A stretch of 64,000 bases of DNA from contig CAVVZJ010000001.1 in assembly GCA_963752755.1 (NCBI GenBank), forward strand, positions 558,001 through 622,000, read 5' to 3'. How positions within the stretch are numbered: the stretch's first letter is position 1; every line of letters begins with the position of its first letter. The notes below the pieces were generated by a model, which saw only the letters and a list, made by a program, of their open reading frames with translations, did no database searches and was not told the DNA's origin. Shown here piece after piece: positions 47,108 through 56,367 of this stretch. The DNA comes from CAVVZJ01 sp963752755. GTDB lineage: Bacteria > Planctomycetota > Planctomycetia > Isosphaerales > Isosphaeraceae. Both the position numbers and the translations under genes were made by a program.

Positions 47108-48238
47108 TTACTGATACGTGTCGGCGCTGATAACCTCGCCGCCGTTGATTGATCCAAGGGCTTGCCAGATCCCGATCTTGCTTCCGGGCTGGACCACGTA
47201 CACGGCGGTGCCGCTGACCAGCGAGATGCCGGGAGGCAGGCCGGTGGACGGGTTGAGCTGCCAGGAATCGACCGTGTCCTTGATGAACTTGACCGAGCCG
47301 TCGGCCATCGCGACGTTCACGCCGCCGGGGTGGAAGCTGGAGGCGCCGTTGATGTAGGCGCCGGCCTGGTCAAGCCCCGCGATGTTCGGACCGCGGCGCT
47401 GCCAGTTGGGGGCGTAATACTCGGTGAAGAGCGTGTCGCCGAGGTTGCCGGAGGTCCACCAGCCCCAGTCGTAGAAGGTGCCGGGGATGTAGTCGGTCTT
47501 GCTCAGGAGGCCGTGGGCATGCTCACTGAAGGCGATCGAGTTGCTGGTGCCGTCGGTGATCTCGGCGATCCGGACGGAACCGCGGTGCGCGCCGGCCCGG
47601 CTGGGCAGGAGGGTCTCGATCGCACCGCCGTAGCCGATCGAGACGATCACGCCGTTCTGCCTCTGGATCCACTGAGTGCGCTGCGGCGTATCACCCGGAG
47701 CACCGGTGACACTGCCGGTCCAGTAGCCCATGCTGGCCTTGTAATTTGAGTAGCGCATCGGGAGTGGGCGGTTGTTGTACACCTGGCCGCTGCTGTAGGT
47801 CCAGATGGCGTCGTTGATCGAGCCGTCGCTCGGGCAGTGGATCGCGCTGAGACTGGTGGCGCAGAGCGTCGAGTTGGCGTCGGTAAATGGCGGCACCATC
47901 GCGTTGCAGGCGTTATAGAGCGGGCTTTGCTCCAGGAACGGCAGCAGGGCGACCATCGGCCCGTAGTGGTTGCCGACCGAGCCGGCGCACGGTGACTCAT
48001 CGGCTGAGCACCACTGCCAGGCGAAGCCATAGGGATACGAGCCGTTCTGATTCTCGTAGTTGGCCGTAGCCAGGCCGAGCTGCTTGAGGTTGTTGGTGCA
48101 CTGGGCGCGTCGGGCCGCCTCGCGGGCCGCCTGCACCGCTGGCAAGAGCAGGGCGATCAAGACACCGATGATCGCGATCACGACCAGCAACTCGATCAGG
48201 GTGAAGCCGCGACGGACGGTGGAACGGTGGGAAATCAT
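47108..48238 (-). CDS. DUF1559 protein with type IV pilin-like N-terminus
   Basis: This 376-residue protein has the prepilin site RRGFTLIELLVVIAIIGVLI followed by QAAREAARRAQCTNNLKQLG and the C-terminal ADGSVKFIKDTVDSW. It is membrane-anchored with an outer domain after prepilin peptidase cleavage. It is the second DUF1559 gene in this window and is preceded, 73 bp upstream on the same strand, by a small lipoprotein gene, the reverse order to the pair at 17-18.5 kb. Role unknown. Confidence 0.9.
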   Translation of the reverse strand: MISHRSTVRRGFTLIELLVVIAIIGVLIALLLPAVQAAREAARRAQCTNNLKQLGLATANYENQNGSYPYGFAWQWCSADESPCAGSVGNHYGPMVALLPFLEQSPLYNACNAMVPPFTDANSTLCATSLSAIHCPSDGSINDAIWTYSSGQVYNNRPLPMRYSNYKASMGYWTGSVTGAPGDTPQRTQWIQRQNGVIVSIGYGGAIETLLPSRAGAHRGSVRIAEITDGTSNSIAFSEHAHGLLSKTDYIPGTFYDWGWWTSGNLGDTLFTEYYAPNWQRRGPNIAGLDQAGAYINGASSFHPGGVNVAMADGSVKFIKDTVDSWQLNPSTGLPPGISLVSGTAVYVVQPGSKIGIWQALGSINGGEVISADTYQ

Positions 48239-48311
48239 GGGATGTGGTCTCGAAGCAGAAGTGAAGGAAGTGGATCGGACGATAAGAGAACCCCCATAAG
48301 TCGAACTCGAA

Positions 48312-48590
48312 TCAGGATCTCGGAGCGTCGCCGGAGGAAGATCGCGACTCAGAGGTCGGAGACCTTGCCCCGCGGTCCCTTGATCCCGACCGGGGCCTGG
48401 CCCGGCGCACGGCGGCCTTGTTGCCGGTCGAGGTCGTGGCCGGTCCGCCGTTGCGTGGTATGGAGAGCGATTCGCGGGGCGGGTTGTCCGAGGGGTTGTC
48501 GGAGCACCCGGCCAGCGTCCCCAGGAACGCGAGACCGAGAAACAGCGCAGTCACGCATGAACGTGATGGGTGGATGGACGAGGGGTGCAT
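48312..48590 (-). CDS. Small lipoprotein upstream of a DUF1559 gene
   Basis: From MHPSSIHPSRSCVTALF (48590) the protein has a lipoprotein signal ending in LAFLGTLAGC with the lipidated cysteine at residue 29. The mature part is short (DNPSDNPPRESLSIPRNGG). The C-terminal 30 residues are Arg/Ser-rich and odd; one frame over the sequence reads APGQAPVGIKGPRGKVSDL to a stop at 48349, so a frameshift near 48410 is possible. Function is unknown. Confidence 0.55.
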   Translation of the reverse strand: MHPSSIHPSRSCVTALFLGLAFLGTLAGCSDNPSDNPPRESLSIPRNGGPATTSTGNKAAVRRARPRSGSRDRGARSPTSESRSSSGDAPRS

Positions 48591-48787
48591 CGCAGACGCA
48601 GCTCCTTCGATTCGAGTTGTTGCCAACGAACTGTGACGAGACGAATGAGGAGAGGAAGACCTTTTCGGAAGCCAAGGGGGAGAGAAGCCACCTTGACTCT
48701 GGGCAGCCGCCACGCGGAGGGGACAACGCCTGGGGTCAGCGAGTCCAGGTCGTGACGTGCTGATCCGAAAGAGACTTGTGGTCTTTG

Positions 48788-48816
48788 AGGTTAATGAGAC
48801 TTCTTTGGCCTGTCAA
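48788..48816 (-). promoter_or_regulatory. Sigma-70-type promoter for the lipoprotein-DUF1559 unit
   Basis: On the minus strand TTGACA (48816-48811) and TAACCT (48793-48788) are separated by exactly 17 bases, in a locally AT-rich stretch about 200 bp before the lipoprotein start. The -35 box is a perfect consensus. Confidence 0.5.
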
Positions 48817-49135
48817 CTTTTAATCTTCACCTTTGCTAGCCTCGCGTCTCGGGTCCCAGATCGTTCGGAGACCGACGCGTGCTGACCCGTGGGATGGGAT
48901 GGCCCTGTCGTCATTCCACGGAGGAGGTCAGTCCGACGGGATTCGGACCGAACTTCCTGGGGATACGGGGCGTTGGGTCGAATCCCTCGGGTATCGGTCG
49001 CCGTTCCCGACGATCCGGGATGGCCTGTGCGCTCGCGTCCGGACGGCGCAGCACGCGATCGCTCCCGCCTGGACCGCGCCGGCCATCGAGTGGGGGGTGG
49101 GGTCTGGTGCTGGGTCGGGGGTCGTCGGCGCCGGT
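48817..49135. other. Gene-free stretch
   Basis: These 319 bp between the promoter region and the rdgB stop show no gene, repeat or RNA structure that I can support. Confidence 0.5.
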
Positions 49136-49796
49136 TCAGGCGATCTCGCCAGCGGCCACCAGCTTCTCGATCATCGGCCGCAGGCGGGCGAAGGCCCGCG
49201 CCCGGTGGCTGAGCTGATGCTTCACCAGCGGACCCAGTTCGGCGAACGTCTTGTGGTATTCGGGGATCAGAAACAAAGGGTCATATCCAAATCCGCCCTC
49301 GCCGCGCGGCTCACGGATGATCCGGCCCCGGCACGAGGCCTGCACCTCGGCGTGGATGGTCCCCGACGGGTCGGCCAGCGCAGGGCGCAGACGAACGCCG
49401 CGCCGCGGTGGTCGCCGTCCACTTCGTGCAGCTCGGCGAGCAGGCGGCGGTTGTTGGCCGCGTCGTCACCATGCGAGCCGGCGTAGCGAGCCGAGTGGAC
49501 ACCGGGCGCTCCACCGAGCACATCGACGGCCAGGCCCGAGTCATCGGCCACGACCCAGAGCCCCAGCGCCTGGGCCGTCTCGCTCGCCTTCTTGCGGGCA
49601 TTGCCGGCGAACGTGTCGGCATCCTCGACGACCTCGGGCACCTGGGGCACTCGTCGAGGGTGCGGACCACGAGCTGCGAGAGCCTCGGGTTTAGCTCCCA
49701 GGGTGGGCGGACGAGCTGCCTCATCTCCTCGCCCTTCTTCCTGTTGCGGGTGGCCAGGACGAGCGTCGGGCCGCTCGGTGTCGCGGTCTCGGGCAT
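49136..49796 (-). CDS. rdgB: dITP/XTP pyrophosphatase (RdgB/HAM1), two frame breaks
   Basis: The start MPETATPSGPTLVLATRNRK (49796) opens the RdgB fold with its ATRNRKKGEEM motif. Frame breaks near 49655 and 49383 split the gene; across them run VPEVVEDADTFAGNARKKA, ADDSGLAVDVLGGAPGVHSA, then EPRGEGGFGYDPLFLIPEYH and SHRARAFARLRPMIE. Rejoined length is about 219 residues, normal for the family. The enzyme hydrolyses non-canonical purine triphosphates to monophosphates and cleans the nucleotide pool. rph lies about 1.7 kb upstream on the same strand; rph and rdgB are often neighbours, here separated by a secreted-protein gene. Confidence 0.85.
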
Positions 49797-49916
49797 GGTC
49801 CATCGGGCCTCGGGGGCGTCGGCTCGGAAGCAAGGGGGATGGATCGCCCGATTGTAGCGACTGCGACGGGGCGTGTGCAGCCTGGCCGGTTGGAAAAGGC
49901 GTACGGTATCGCACGC

Positions 49917-49949
49917 GACCCTCACCCGGCTTTCGGCCGGGTGAGGGTC
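49917..49949. terminator. Perfect 14-bp hairpin between two minus-strand genes
   Basis: GACCCTCACCCGGC and GCCGGGTGAGGGTC pair around TTTCG. It sits in the 198-bp gap after the stop of the secreted-protein gene and before rdgB. No T-tract follows, so it may be a REP-like hairpin rather than an intrinsic terminator. Confidence 0.5.
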
Positions 49950-49994
49950 GGTCGCAGGGGAAGCACCCGAGCGCTGAGGGGCCACGAATCCCGC

Positions 49995-51288
49995 TCACGG
50001 CCTCGGCACGGCCATCAACTGCGGCGCTGGGGCGAGCGGCAGCCGCGTGTATTTCTTCTGGAGGATCTCGACGTCAATCGCGGTCAGCCCCTGCTGGAGC
50101 TGGCCGAGCCGGGGGTCATCGGGGCCATTGAAGGGACCGAGGCAGACCTTGCTGGTGAAGCGGTCATGATAGACGTAGGGCCGGATCGACGCCGGGAGCG
50201 ACTTGCATGGCCAGGTTGGCGGCGAGTCGCTCGGCGTCGTCGTGGGCGGTGGCCAGGGGGCTCTTGCGGAGGAACGAGGCGTTGTTGAACTTCGGGTCGG
50301 ATGGGTCCGCCGCCGTCCGTCCGGTGAATTCGGCGACCGGCAGCGCGAAGGGGCCGGGGCACTTGTAGATGCTGTGGGCCCCTGGTTCATCCGCTCGACG
50401 AGCGGGTCCGGCTTCTTCATGTGCTCGAAGGCCGTGGCTGCCACGAAGGGGTCGTAGGTGTCGCCCGGCTTGGCCGGGATCGCGCCGTGCGCGCTTGACG
50501 TGGCCGTGGGACGGGCCGCCGGGATAGAGCGCTGGGCCGGAATCAACGGGTTCTGAGTGACCATCGCCCACTTCAAGCCCTGCCCCTTGCGATGGCCCCA
50601 GATCGTCGGCAGGCCGTCGAGGGTCTTGGGGTGAATCTTCTTGACCCGGTGGAGCAGCTTCTCGGCGTCGTCGATCGTCGGGCAGTCACCGACGAGCACG
50701 GCCGCCTCGTCATAAACCCGATAGACTTCTCGGCGCGTGGATCTCGCGCGTTGGCGACATTCTCGGGCGCCGTCGGCTGCACGTTGCGGATGTTGCTGCC
50801 GCCTGGCTGGATCTTGAGGTGGAAGATGTAGGCGGGCAGTTTGAAAGCGTTGCGCATCTCGAGGGTCAAGGCCAGGGCGTACTGGGTCGCCTGCGGACCC
50901 CGGAACGTGTGGATGACAACCATGAACGGCCCGTTCTCTTTGCGGAGCAGGTACGGGTCGGGCGGCACGTTCGGCAGCGCGATCGTCGGGGCGCCGAGCT
51001 GATCGACGGGGATTGGCTCGGGCGGCTGCTCGGCCGCCGTCTTGACGTTCTGGTCGGTCTTGGTCGCGGCGGTCGTCGGCGCCTGGGGCTTCCGAGAGCT
51101 GGCGGCACGGCCGGTGGCCGCGGCGTTGGCTGGAAGGCGCGGGGGGCGGTGGGCCGGAGCTGGCCTGCGGTCGCGGGCGGGTTCACGCTCCGGGGACCGG
51201 ACGGGAACGACGGGTTCCTCGGAACCTGAGCCTGCACCGGGGCCACCAGGGCGGCGGCCAGGGCCATCGTGACAATCGGCGTCTTCAT
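49995..51288 (-). CDS. Secreted protein of unknown function, at least four frame breaks
   Basis: It starts with a signal peptide (MKTPIVTMALAAALVAPVQA, 51288) and a proline-rich linker. Coding sequence then hops frames near 51140, 50730, 50385 and 50200. Protein-like segments across the breaks are MVVIHTFRGPQATQYALALT, REVYRVYDEAAVLVGDCPTI, DAEKLLHRVKKIHPKTLDGL, PVAEFTGRTAADPSDPKFNN and YVYHDRFTSKVCLGPFNGPD. Two segments (AAVLVGDCPTIDDAEKLLHR and SKVCLGPFNGPDDPRL) loosely resemble SPOR peptidoglycan-binding repeats, which is a guess. Rejoined length is about 430 residues. This is either a degraded gene or, more likely, the region with the poorest sequence quality in the window. Confidence 0.5.
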
Positions 51289-51529
51289 GCGGGCGATCCC
51301 TCCATCCCTGTCGGGTTCGCGGTGAGGACCAGCGCCCCGGTCGCTCCCCCGACCGGCATCCCGATCGAGGCCGCCCGGGACGGACGGCGGTTTGATTCCT
51401 GGCGACTCGTTGGTCGGGCCGGACCGAGCTCGGGGTGTTGCTGGCGCGAAGTGATCCGGCGACGTGCGAGGCGGACTTTAGCAAATGGTCTCCCGGGTGC
51501 CCAGACCGATTCTCAACCCGGGTCCTCGA

Positions 51530-52248
51530 TCACGCGTCGAATGGCCACCACGCGCCCAGCGCCTCCTTCTGGAGGGCGACCAGCTGCGTGATTCCCGCGT
51601 CTGCCAGGTCGATCAGGGCATCCAGCTCGGACCGCGAGAAGACGCCTCCCTCGCCCGTTCCCTGCACCTCGACGAACCCGCCGCGTCCGAGCCGGACGAC
51701 GTTGAAATCGACCCCGGCCGTCGAGTCCTCGACATAATCCAGATCCAGCACCGGCCTCCCCGCCCACGATCCCGACGCTGACCGCCGCCACGCTATCCTT
51801 GAACATCAGCCGCGCGGCGTCGCCGAACCGGACCCGAAGCGCATCGGCCACGGCCACGAACGCCGCCGTGATCGCGGCCGTGCGGGTCCCGCCGTCGGCC
51901 TCGATCACATCCGCATCGATGTGAACCGTGCAAGGTCCGATCAGGCCCAGATCCACCGACGCCCTCAGGGACCGTCCGATCAGCCGCTGAATTTCCGTGC
52001 CCCGCCCGTCGCTGCCCCGCGACTTCCGCGATCGGCGTGCTGCCCGGCAGCATCGCGTACTCGGCCGTCAGCCAGCCGGCCCCTTTGCCTTCCAGGAACG
52101 GCGGCACCCGATCGGACACCTGCGCCGAGACCAGCACCGTCGTCGCCCCCGACCGGTACAGCACGCTCCCCGCGCTGGTCCGCTGAAACCCCCGCGTGAT
52201 CGTCACCGGCCTCAGGTCGTCGTGGGCCCTTCCGTCGTGTCGCGGCAT
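51530..52248 (-). CDS. rph: Ribonuclease PH, two frame breaks
   Basis: RNase PH trims tRNA 3' ends phosphorolytically. The start MPRHDGRAHDDLRPVTITRG (52248) is followed by GSVLYRSGATTVLVSAQVSD and GWLTAEYAMLPGST. Breaks near 52017 and 51760 separate this from LGLIGPCTVHIDADVIEADG, GGTRTAAITAAFVAVADAL and LDLDYVEDSTAGVDFNVV, ending GGFVEVQGTGEGGVFSR. All hallmark segments are present; each break is explained by one base. Rejoined length is about 239 residues, as expected. It is the first of three minus-strand genes leading to rdgB. Confidence 0.87.
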
Positions 52249-52267
52249 GAAAATCACTCCACCCCGA

Positions 52268-55226
52268 TCAATTCCGTTTCGCCAGGTACGCCACCAGGTC
52301 GCGGACCTCCTCCGGCGTGAGCTTCTCGAACAGACCCTCCGGCATCATCGACTCCCCCGACGGTCGCATGGCCTCGATCTCGTCCCGCGACACGACCACC
52401 CGCTCATTGGCCGTCTGGAGCACAACCGCCGCATCGTTCTGCTCGCGGACGATGCCCGTCAGCAGTCGGCCGTCCTCGGTGGCGACGACCACCATCTGGT
52501 AGTCCCGCCCGACCGACGCGCTCGGGTCGAGCACGTTCTCCAGGAGGTAATCCAGGTTCGCCCGATCCGACCCCGTCAGCTCCGGACCGACGTCCCCGCC
52601 TTCCCCGTAGAGCTTGTGGCACTGGAGGCACGACCGCTCGAAGACCTTCCGGCCGTGCGCAGGGTCGGCCTTCGCGAGTGCCTCCGGCGTCAATATCCCC
52701 TTGTATTTTCCCATCAACGCCACTTTCTCCTTCGACGTCGGCCGCGTCCTCCCCCAGACTTCCTCCAGCCTCGCCGACAGCGTCCGGTCCCCGAACGCGA
52801 GAATCTGCCTGGCCAGCGTCACCGACAGGTCGCGACTCGGCACGGTCCCCGCCTCGATCGCATCCAGCAGCGCCTTCGCCGAGGCGGGCCGCGCCGAGAG
52901 CGTCGCGAGCACATCGCCGCGGACCTCTTCCGGCAGTTTCCCATACCCTTCCAGCAGCAACCGCGGCGTCGCCTCGTCCTCGAACGCCGCCAGCGACCGG
53001 ATCGCCGGCCCGAGCAATTCGCCCCGACCGACCAGTTCCCTCAGGGCCGTTGCCATCCCCGGCACCCGCTGCTCCACCAGCGCCGACATCGCCCGCCTTC
53101 TTCGTCCCGCGTCGGCCTCCGGGTCCATCACCGTCGCCTTCAAGGCCGCGACCGCACCCGCATCGCCGAACCGCAAGGCCACCATCGACGCCCTTTCCCT
53201 CACGTCTGGATCGGCCGACTCCGCCAACTTCCGCGACGCCTCCGCCCAACCCTCCGGCCGCTCGACCGATCGCCTTCCCCGCAACGCCTCCAGCGCCCCA
53301 TCAAGCCAGTCCCGCTGCCGCCCCGGATCTCGGGAGTCCGCCAGCACGGCGACGAGCGCCTTCAATCCCGATCCGACCTCCGCCTCGATCGCCCTCCGCG
53401 CCACCAACCGCCGGACCGTCGGAATCTCCGCCCTCGCCGTCAACGCCAGCGCCCTCTCCGGGTCGCCCGGCACCATCGGCTCGATCCCGTACCAGACCAT
53501 CAGGGGCAGCATCGCATCGTCCGCATCCTCGCCTCGCGCCGCCAGCGCCTCCGCGATCGGCCATCGCCGCTCGATCGGCAACTTCTGAAGGAACGACGCC
53601 AGCGCCAGCCGGACCCTCGCCGACGGGTCCTCCTTCGCCAACCCGGCCAGGCGTTCGACCGTCTCCGTCCCCGGCTCCCCATCACCGAGTAACCTCACCG
53701 ACCAGGCGCACAAACTCACTTCCATCATCGAGCCGTTTCACCAGCTCCGACTCATTCAGACCTCCGATCGCGTTCAAGGCCCAGAGCGCCCGGAGCTTGC
53801 GGGTGTCATCGGGATTCGTCTTGAGGATCTTCCCGAGTTCCCCGCTGACTTCCGCACGCTCGCTCCCCGACAGGTTCCGCTCCTGCAAGAGCCTTCGCGC
53901 CGTGCGGACGTACCAGTCATTCTCATGAAGCTGGAGCTTCACCAGTTCCCCGTTGCTCCGCCTTGCCAGGTTCACCTTCACCGGCCCCGGCTCGCCGAAC
54001 CTCACCTTCAAAATGCGCCCGTTCTCCCGATGCGCCCCGTCCGCGTCCGCCTCGTGGCACTCGCCCGTATCCGACCAGTCCGTCACATACACCGCCCCAT
54101 CCGGCCCGTATTTCAGCTCCAGGCCCCGGAACCAGTCATCATTCGCGAACAGGAAATCCTTCTCATGCGAGGCGACGTAGCTCGATCCCGACCGCTGGAA
54201 CGAGTCGTGATTGACCCGGTGCCCATGCACGTTGCACGTGAAGACCGATCCCCGATACCTCGCCGGCCAGTTGTCCCCCAGGTAGATCATCGCCCCGACG
54301 TGCGCATGCCCCCCGCCCGCCCGGTCGGTCGTCGGCGTCACACCCAGCCGGCGGATGTCGCTCCAGAGCTCGGTCGTGTCCCAGTGGACATGATCGGCGC
54401 ACGTCTTCAGAAGTTCATACACATGCGGATTCAGATCCTGCCCGTACATCCGCTCGTAGTGGGCGCCGGAGACGACGTGAAAGAGGTGCGGGATCACGCA
54501 ATTCGTGATAAACATTTCCCCATAATCATCGAAGTCCAGCCCCCACGGGTTCGTCGTGCCGCTGGCGACGACCTCGAAGACGCGCCGCGAGGGGTGATAC
54601 CGCCAGACCCCGCAATTCATCGAGGTCCGCTGGTCCTCCGGCGTCCCCGGTCGGCCGATCTTCGAGGTTGCCAGGATGCCGTTGTTGCCGTAGAGCCAGC
54701 CGTCGGGACCCCAGGTCAGGCCGTTGAAGACGTTGTGCCGCGCCTCCAGGCTCCAGCCGTCGAGCAGGACCTCGGGCTCGCCGTCGGGCACGTCGTTTCC
54801 ATCCCTGTCCGGGATGAACAGCAAATCCGGCGTCGCACAGACCCAGACCCCCCCGAAGCCGACTTCCAGGCCCGAGACGTTCGCCCCCCGGTCCCAGAAG
54901 ACCTTGCGGCTGTCGAAACGTCCGTCCCCATCTTCATCCTCGAAAATCAGGATGCGATCGCGGCCTTTCCCGTCGCGGCTCCACTCCGGATAGCTGTAGC
55001 ACTCGGCCACCCAGAGCCGTCCGCGCGGGTCGATGGTGAAGGCGATCGGCTGCACGACGTCCGGCTCGCCCGCAAAAAGCGTGGCGGTGAACCCCTCCGG
55101 CAAGGTCAGCCGACCCGCCACCTCCGCCGTCGGCACGGGCTTCGCCTGCGGCTTCCCGGCCTCGTCGGCCGCGTTCGCGACCCGGCCCGTCGCGAGCACC
55201 GCGGCGAGCAACAAAGCAAATCTCAT
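52268..55226 (-). CDS. PVC-type heme-binding CxxCH protein: beta-propeller, HEAT-like repeats, cytochrome c domain
   Basis: It starts with a signal peptide (MRFALLLAAVLATGRVANA, 55226). The first 440 residues form a propeller-type membrane-bound-dehydrogenase domain (LPEGFTATLFAGEPDVVQPI, NVFNGLTWGPDGWLYGNNGI). A frame break near 53705 joins FVRLV to WSVRLLGDGEPG, after which HEAT-like helical repeats run to the C-terminal heme site SCLQCHKLYGEGGDVGPEL (CLQCH). Rejoined length is about 986 residues, normal for this planctomycete family. It is a secreted or periplasmic redox protein of unknown substrate, possibly a sugar dehydrogenase. A two-base loss in CGCGCCTGG would explain the break. Confidence 0.85.
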
Positions 55227-55261
55227 CGGTTGGCTCCCGACCCTTGAATCCCGTCCGTCGC

Positions 55262-56248
55262 TCAGATCCGAAGCTGCCGGACCGCCTCCAGCAAGGCCCC
55301 GTGCAGGCGGCCGTTCGTCGCGATCACGCCCCGGTTGGCGGCGAGCGTTCGGCCGTGGGTGAACTCCAGCGCCTGGCCGTCCACATCGGTCACGCGCCCG
55401 CCCGCCTCGCTCACGACGAGCCAGCCGGCGGCGTGGTCCCAGATCTTCTCGCGGTAGTCGGCCCGGGTGGGCAGTCGCAGGTAAACCTCGGCCTCGCCGC
55501 GGGCGACGACGCCGTATTTCGCCTGGCTGTCCAGCCGGACCGGCTCGGCCCGGAGGCCCAGCTTGGTCGCGATCGCCGCGGCGTCGCCGTGGGCGCTGTG
55601 GCCCGATTCGACCGACTCGCAGAACCTCGCCGACGCCGGGTCCTCCTTCGCGCTCACCCGGATCGACCTCGGCGGCTCGTCGCCTTCGAGCGGCTGGACG
55701 AACGCTCCCACCCCCCGGACCGCCGTGAACAGGGCCCCCACCGGCCACGATCCCCCCGGCTCGACAGGCAGGTTCGGGCAGGCCAGGGCCGCGACCTCGA
55801 CCCGACCGTCCACGATCAAGGCCAGGGCCACCGCGTACTGCTCGTTCCGGAGGAACCCCTTCGTGCCGTCGATCGGGTCCAGCGTCCAGAACCGCGACGT
55901 GTCCGCCTTCGCCCCGCCGTGGTCAATCCAGCGGCCGACGGCTTCCTCGTCGGCCTCGGGAGAGAACGCCCCCACATGCCGCGTCACCGCCGCCAGCGCC
56001 GCCGCGTTCTCCTCCCGGCGCAGGTCGGCGGAATCCTCCTCCGCCACGACCGGGTCGTCCGGAAACGCCCCGGCGAGTGTCCGGCAGACCACCGCCTGAC
56101 TCCCGAAGTCGGCCACGGTGACCGGGCTCAGATCCTGCTTGTCCAGCACGCCCGGATCGATCTCCGCACGCACCGCCCGGCAGAGCCTCGCCGCCTCGCG
56201 GACCGCCGCGATGGCGACCTCCCGCTCGCGATCATGCGCTCCCGCCAT
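55262..56248 (-). CDS. 3'(2'),5'-bisphosphate nucleotidase/inositol monophosphatase family (CysQ/HAL2-like)
   Basis: From MAGAHDREREVAIAAVREAA (56248) the protein has 328 residues. Lithium-sensitive phosphatase motifs are visible: VVAEEDSADLRRE for metal binding, FWTLDPIDGTKGFLRNEQYA, and WDHAAGWLVVSEAGGRVTD. The extended spacing and the TKGF form point to the HAL2/CysQ branch, which dephosphorylates 3'-phosphoadenosine 5'-phosphate. It lies 35 bp upstream of the CxxCH protein gene on the same strand. Confidence 0.85.
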   Translation of the reverse strand: MAGAHDREREVAIAAVREAARLCRAVRAEIDPGVLDKQDLSPVTVADFGSQAVVCRTLAGAFPDDPVVAEEDSADLRREENAAALAAVTRHVGAFSPEADEEAVGRWIDHGGAKADTSRFWTLDPIDGTKGFLRNEQYAVALALIVDGRVEVAALACPNLPVEPGGSWPVGALFTAVRGVGAFVQPLEGDEPPRSIRVSAKEDPASARFCESVESGHSAHGDAAAIATKLGLRAEPVRLDSQAKYGVVARGEAEVYLRLPTRADYREKIWDHAAGWLVVSEAGGRVTDVDGQALEFTHGRTLAANRGVIATNGRLHGALLEAVRQLRI

Positions 56249-56289
56249 CCCCCGCCCCCCATCCATTCCCGATTCCAAATCTTCCGTAA

Positions 56290-56350
56290 AGGTGGACTCC
56301 GCCCGCCGTCTTGTTTTCGCAATGGACCATTCTGCAGAGCCCACCCTGCG
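56290..56350. repeat. Degraded relative of the 44484 REP-like hairpin
   Basis: AGGTGGACTCCGCCCGCCGT at 56290 and CAGAGCCCACCCTGCG near 56335 resemble the two arms at 44484-44541, with mismatches and a longer spacer. It lies between the CysQ-like start and the SGNH hydrolase stop. Confidence 0.55.
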
Positions 56351-56367
56351 AGAGCCCCCGGGCTCCG

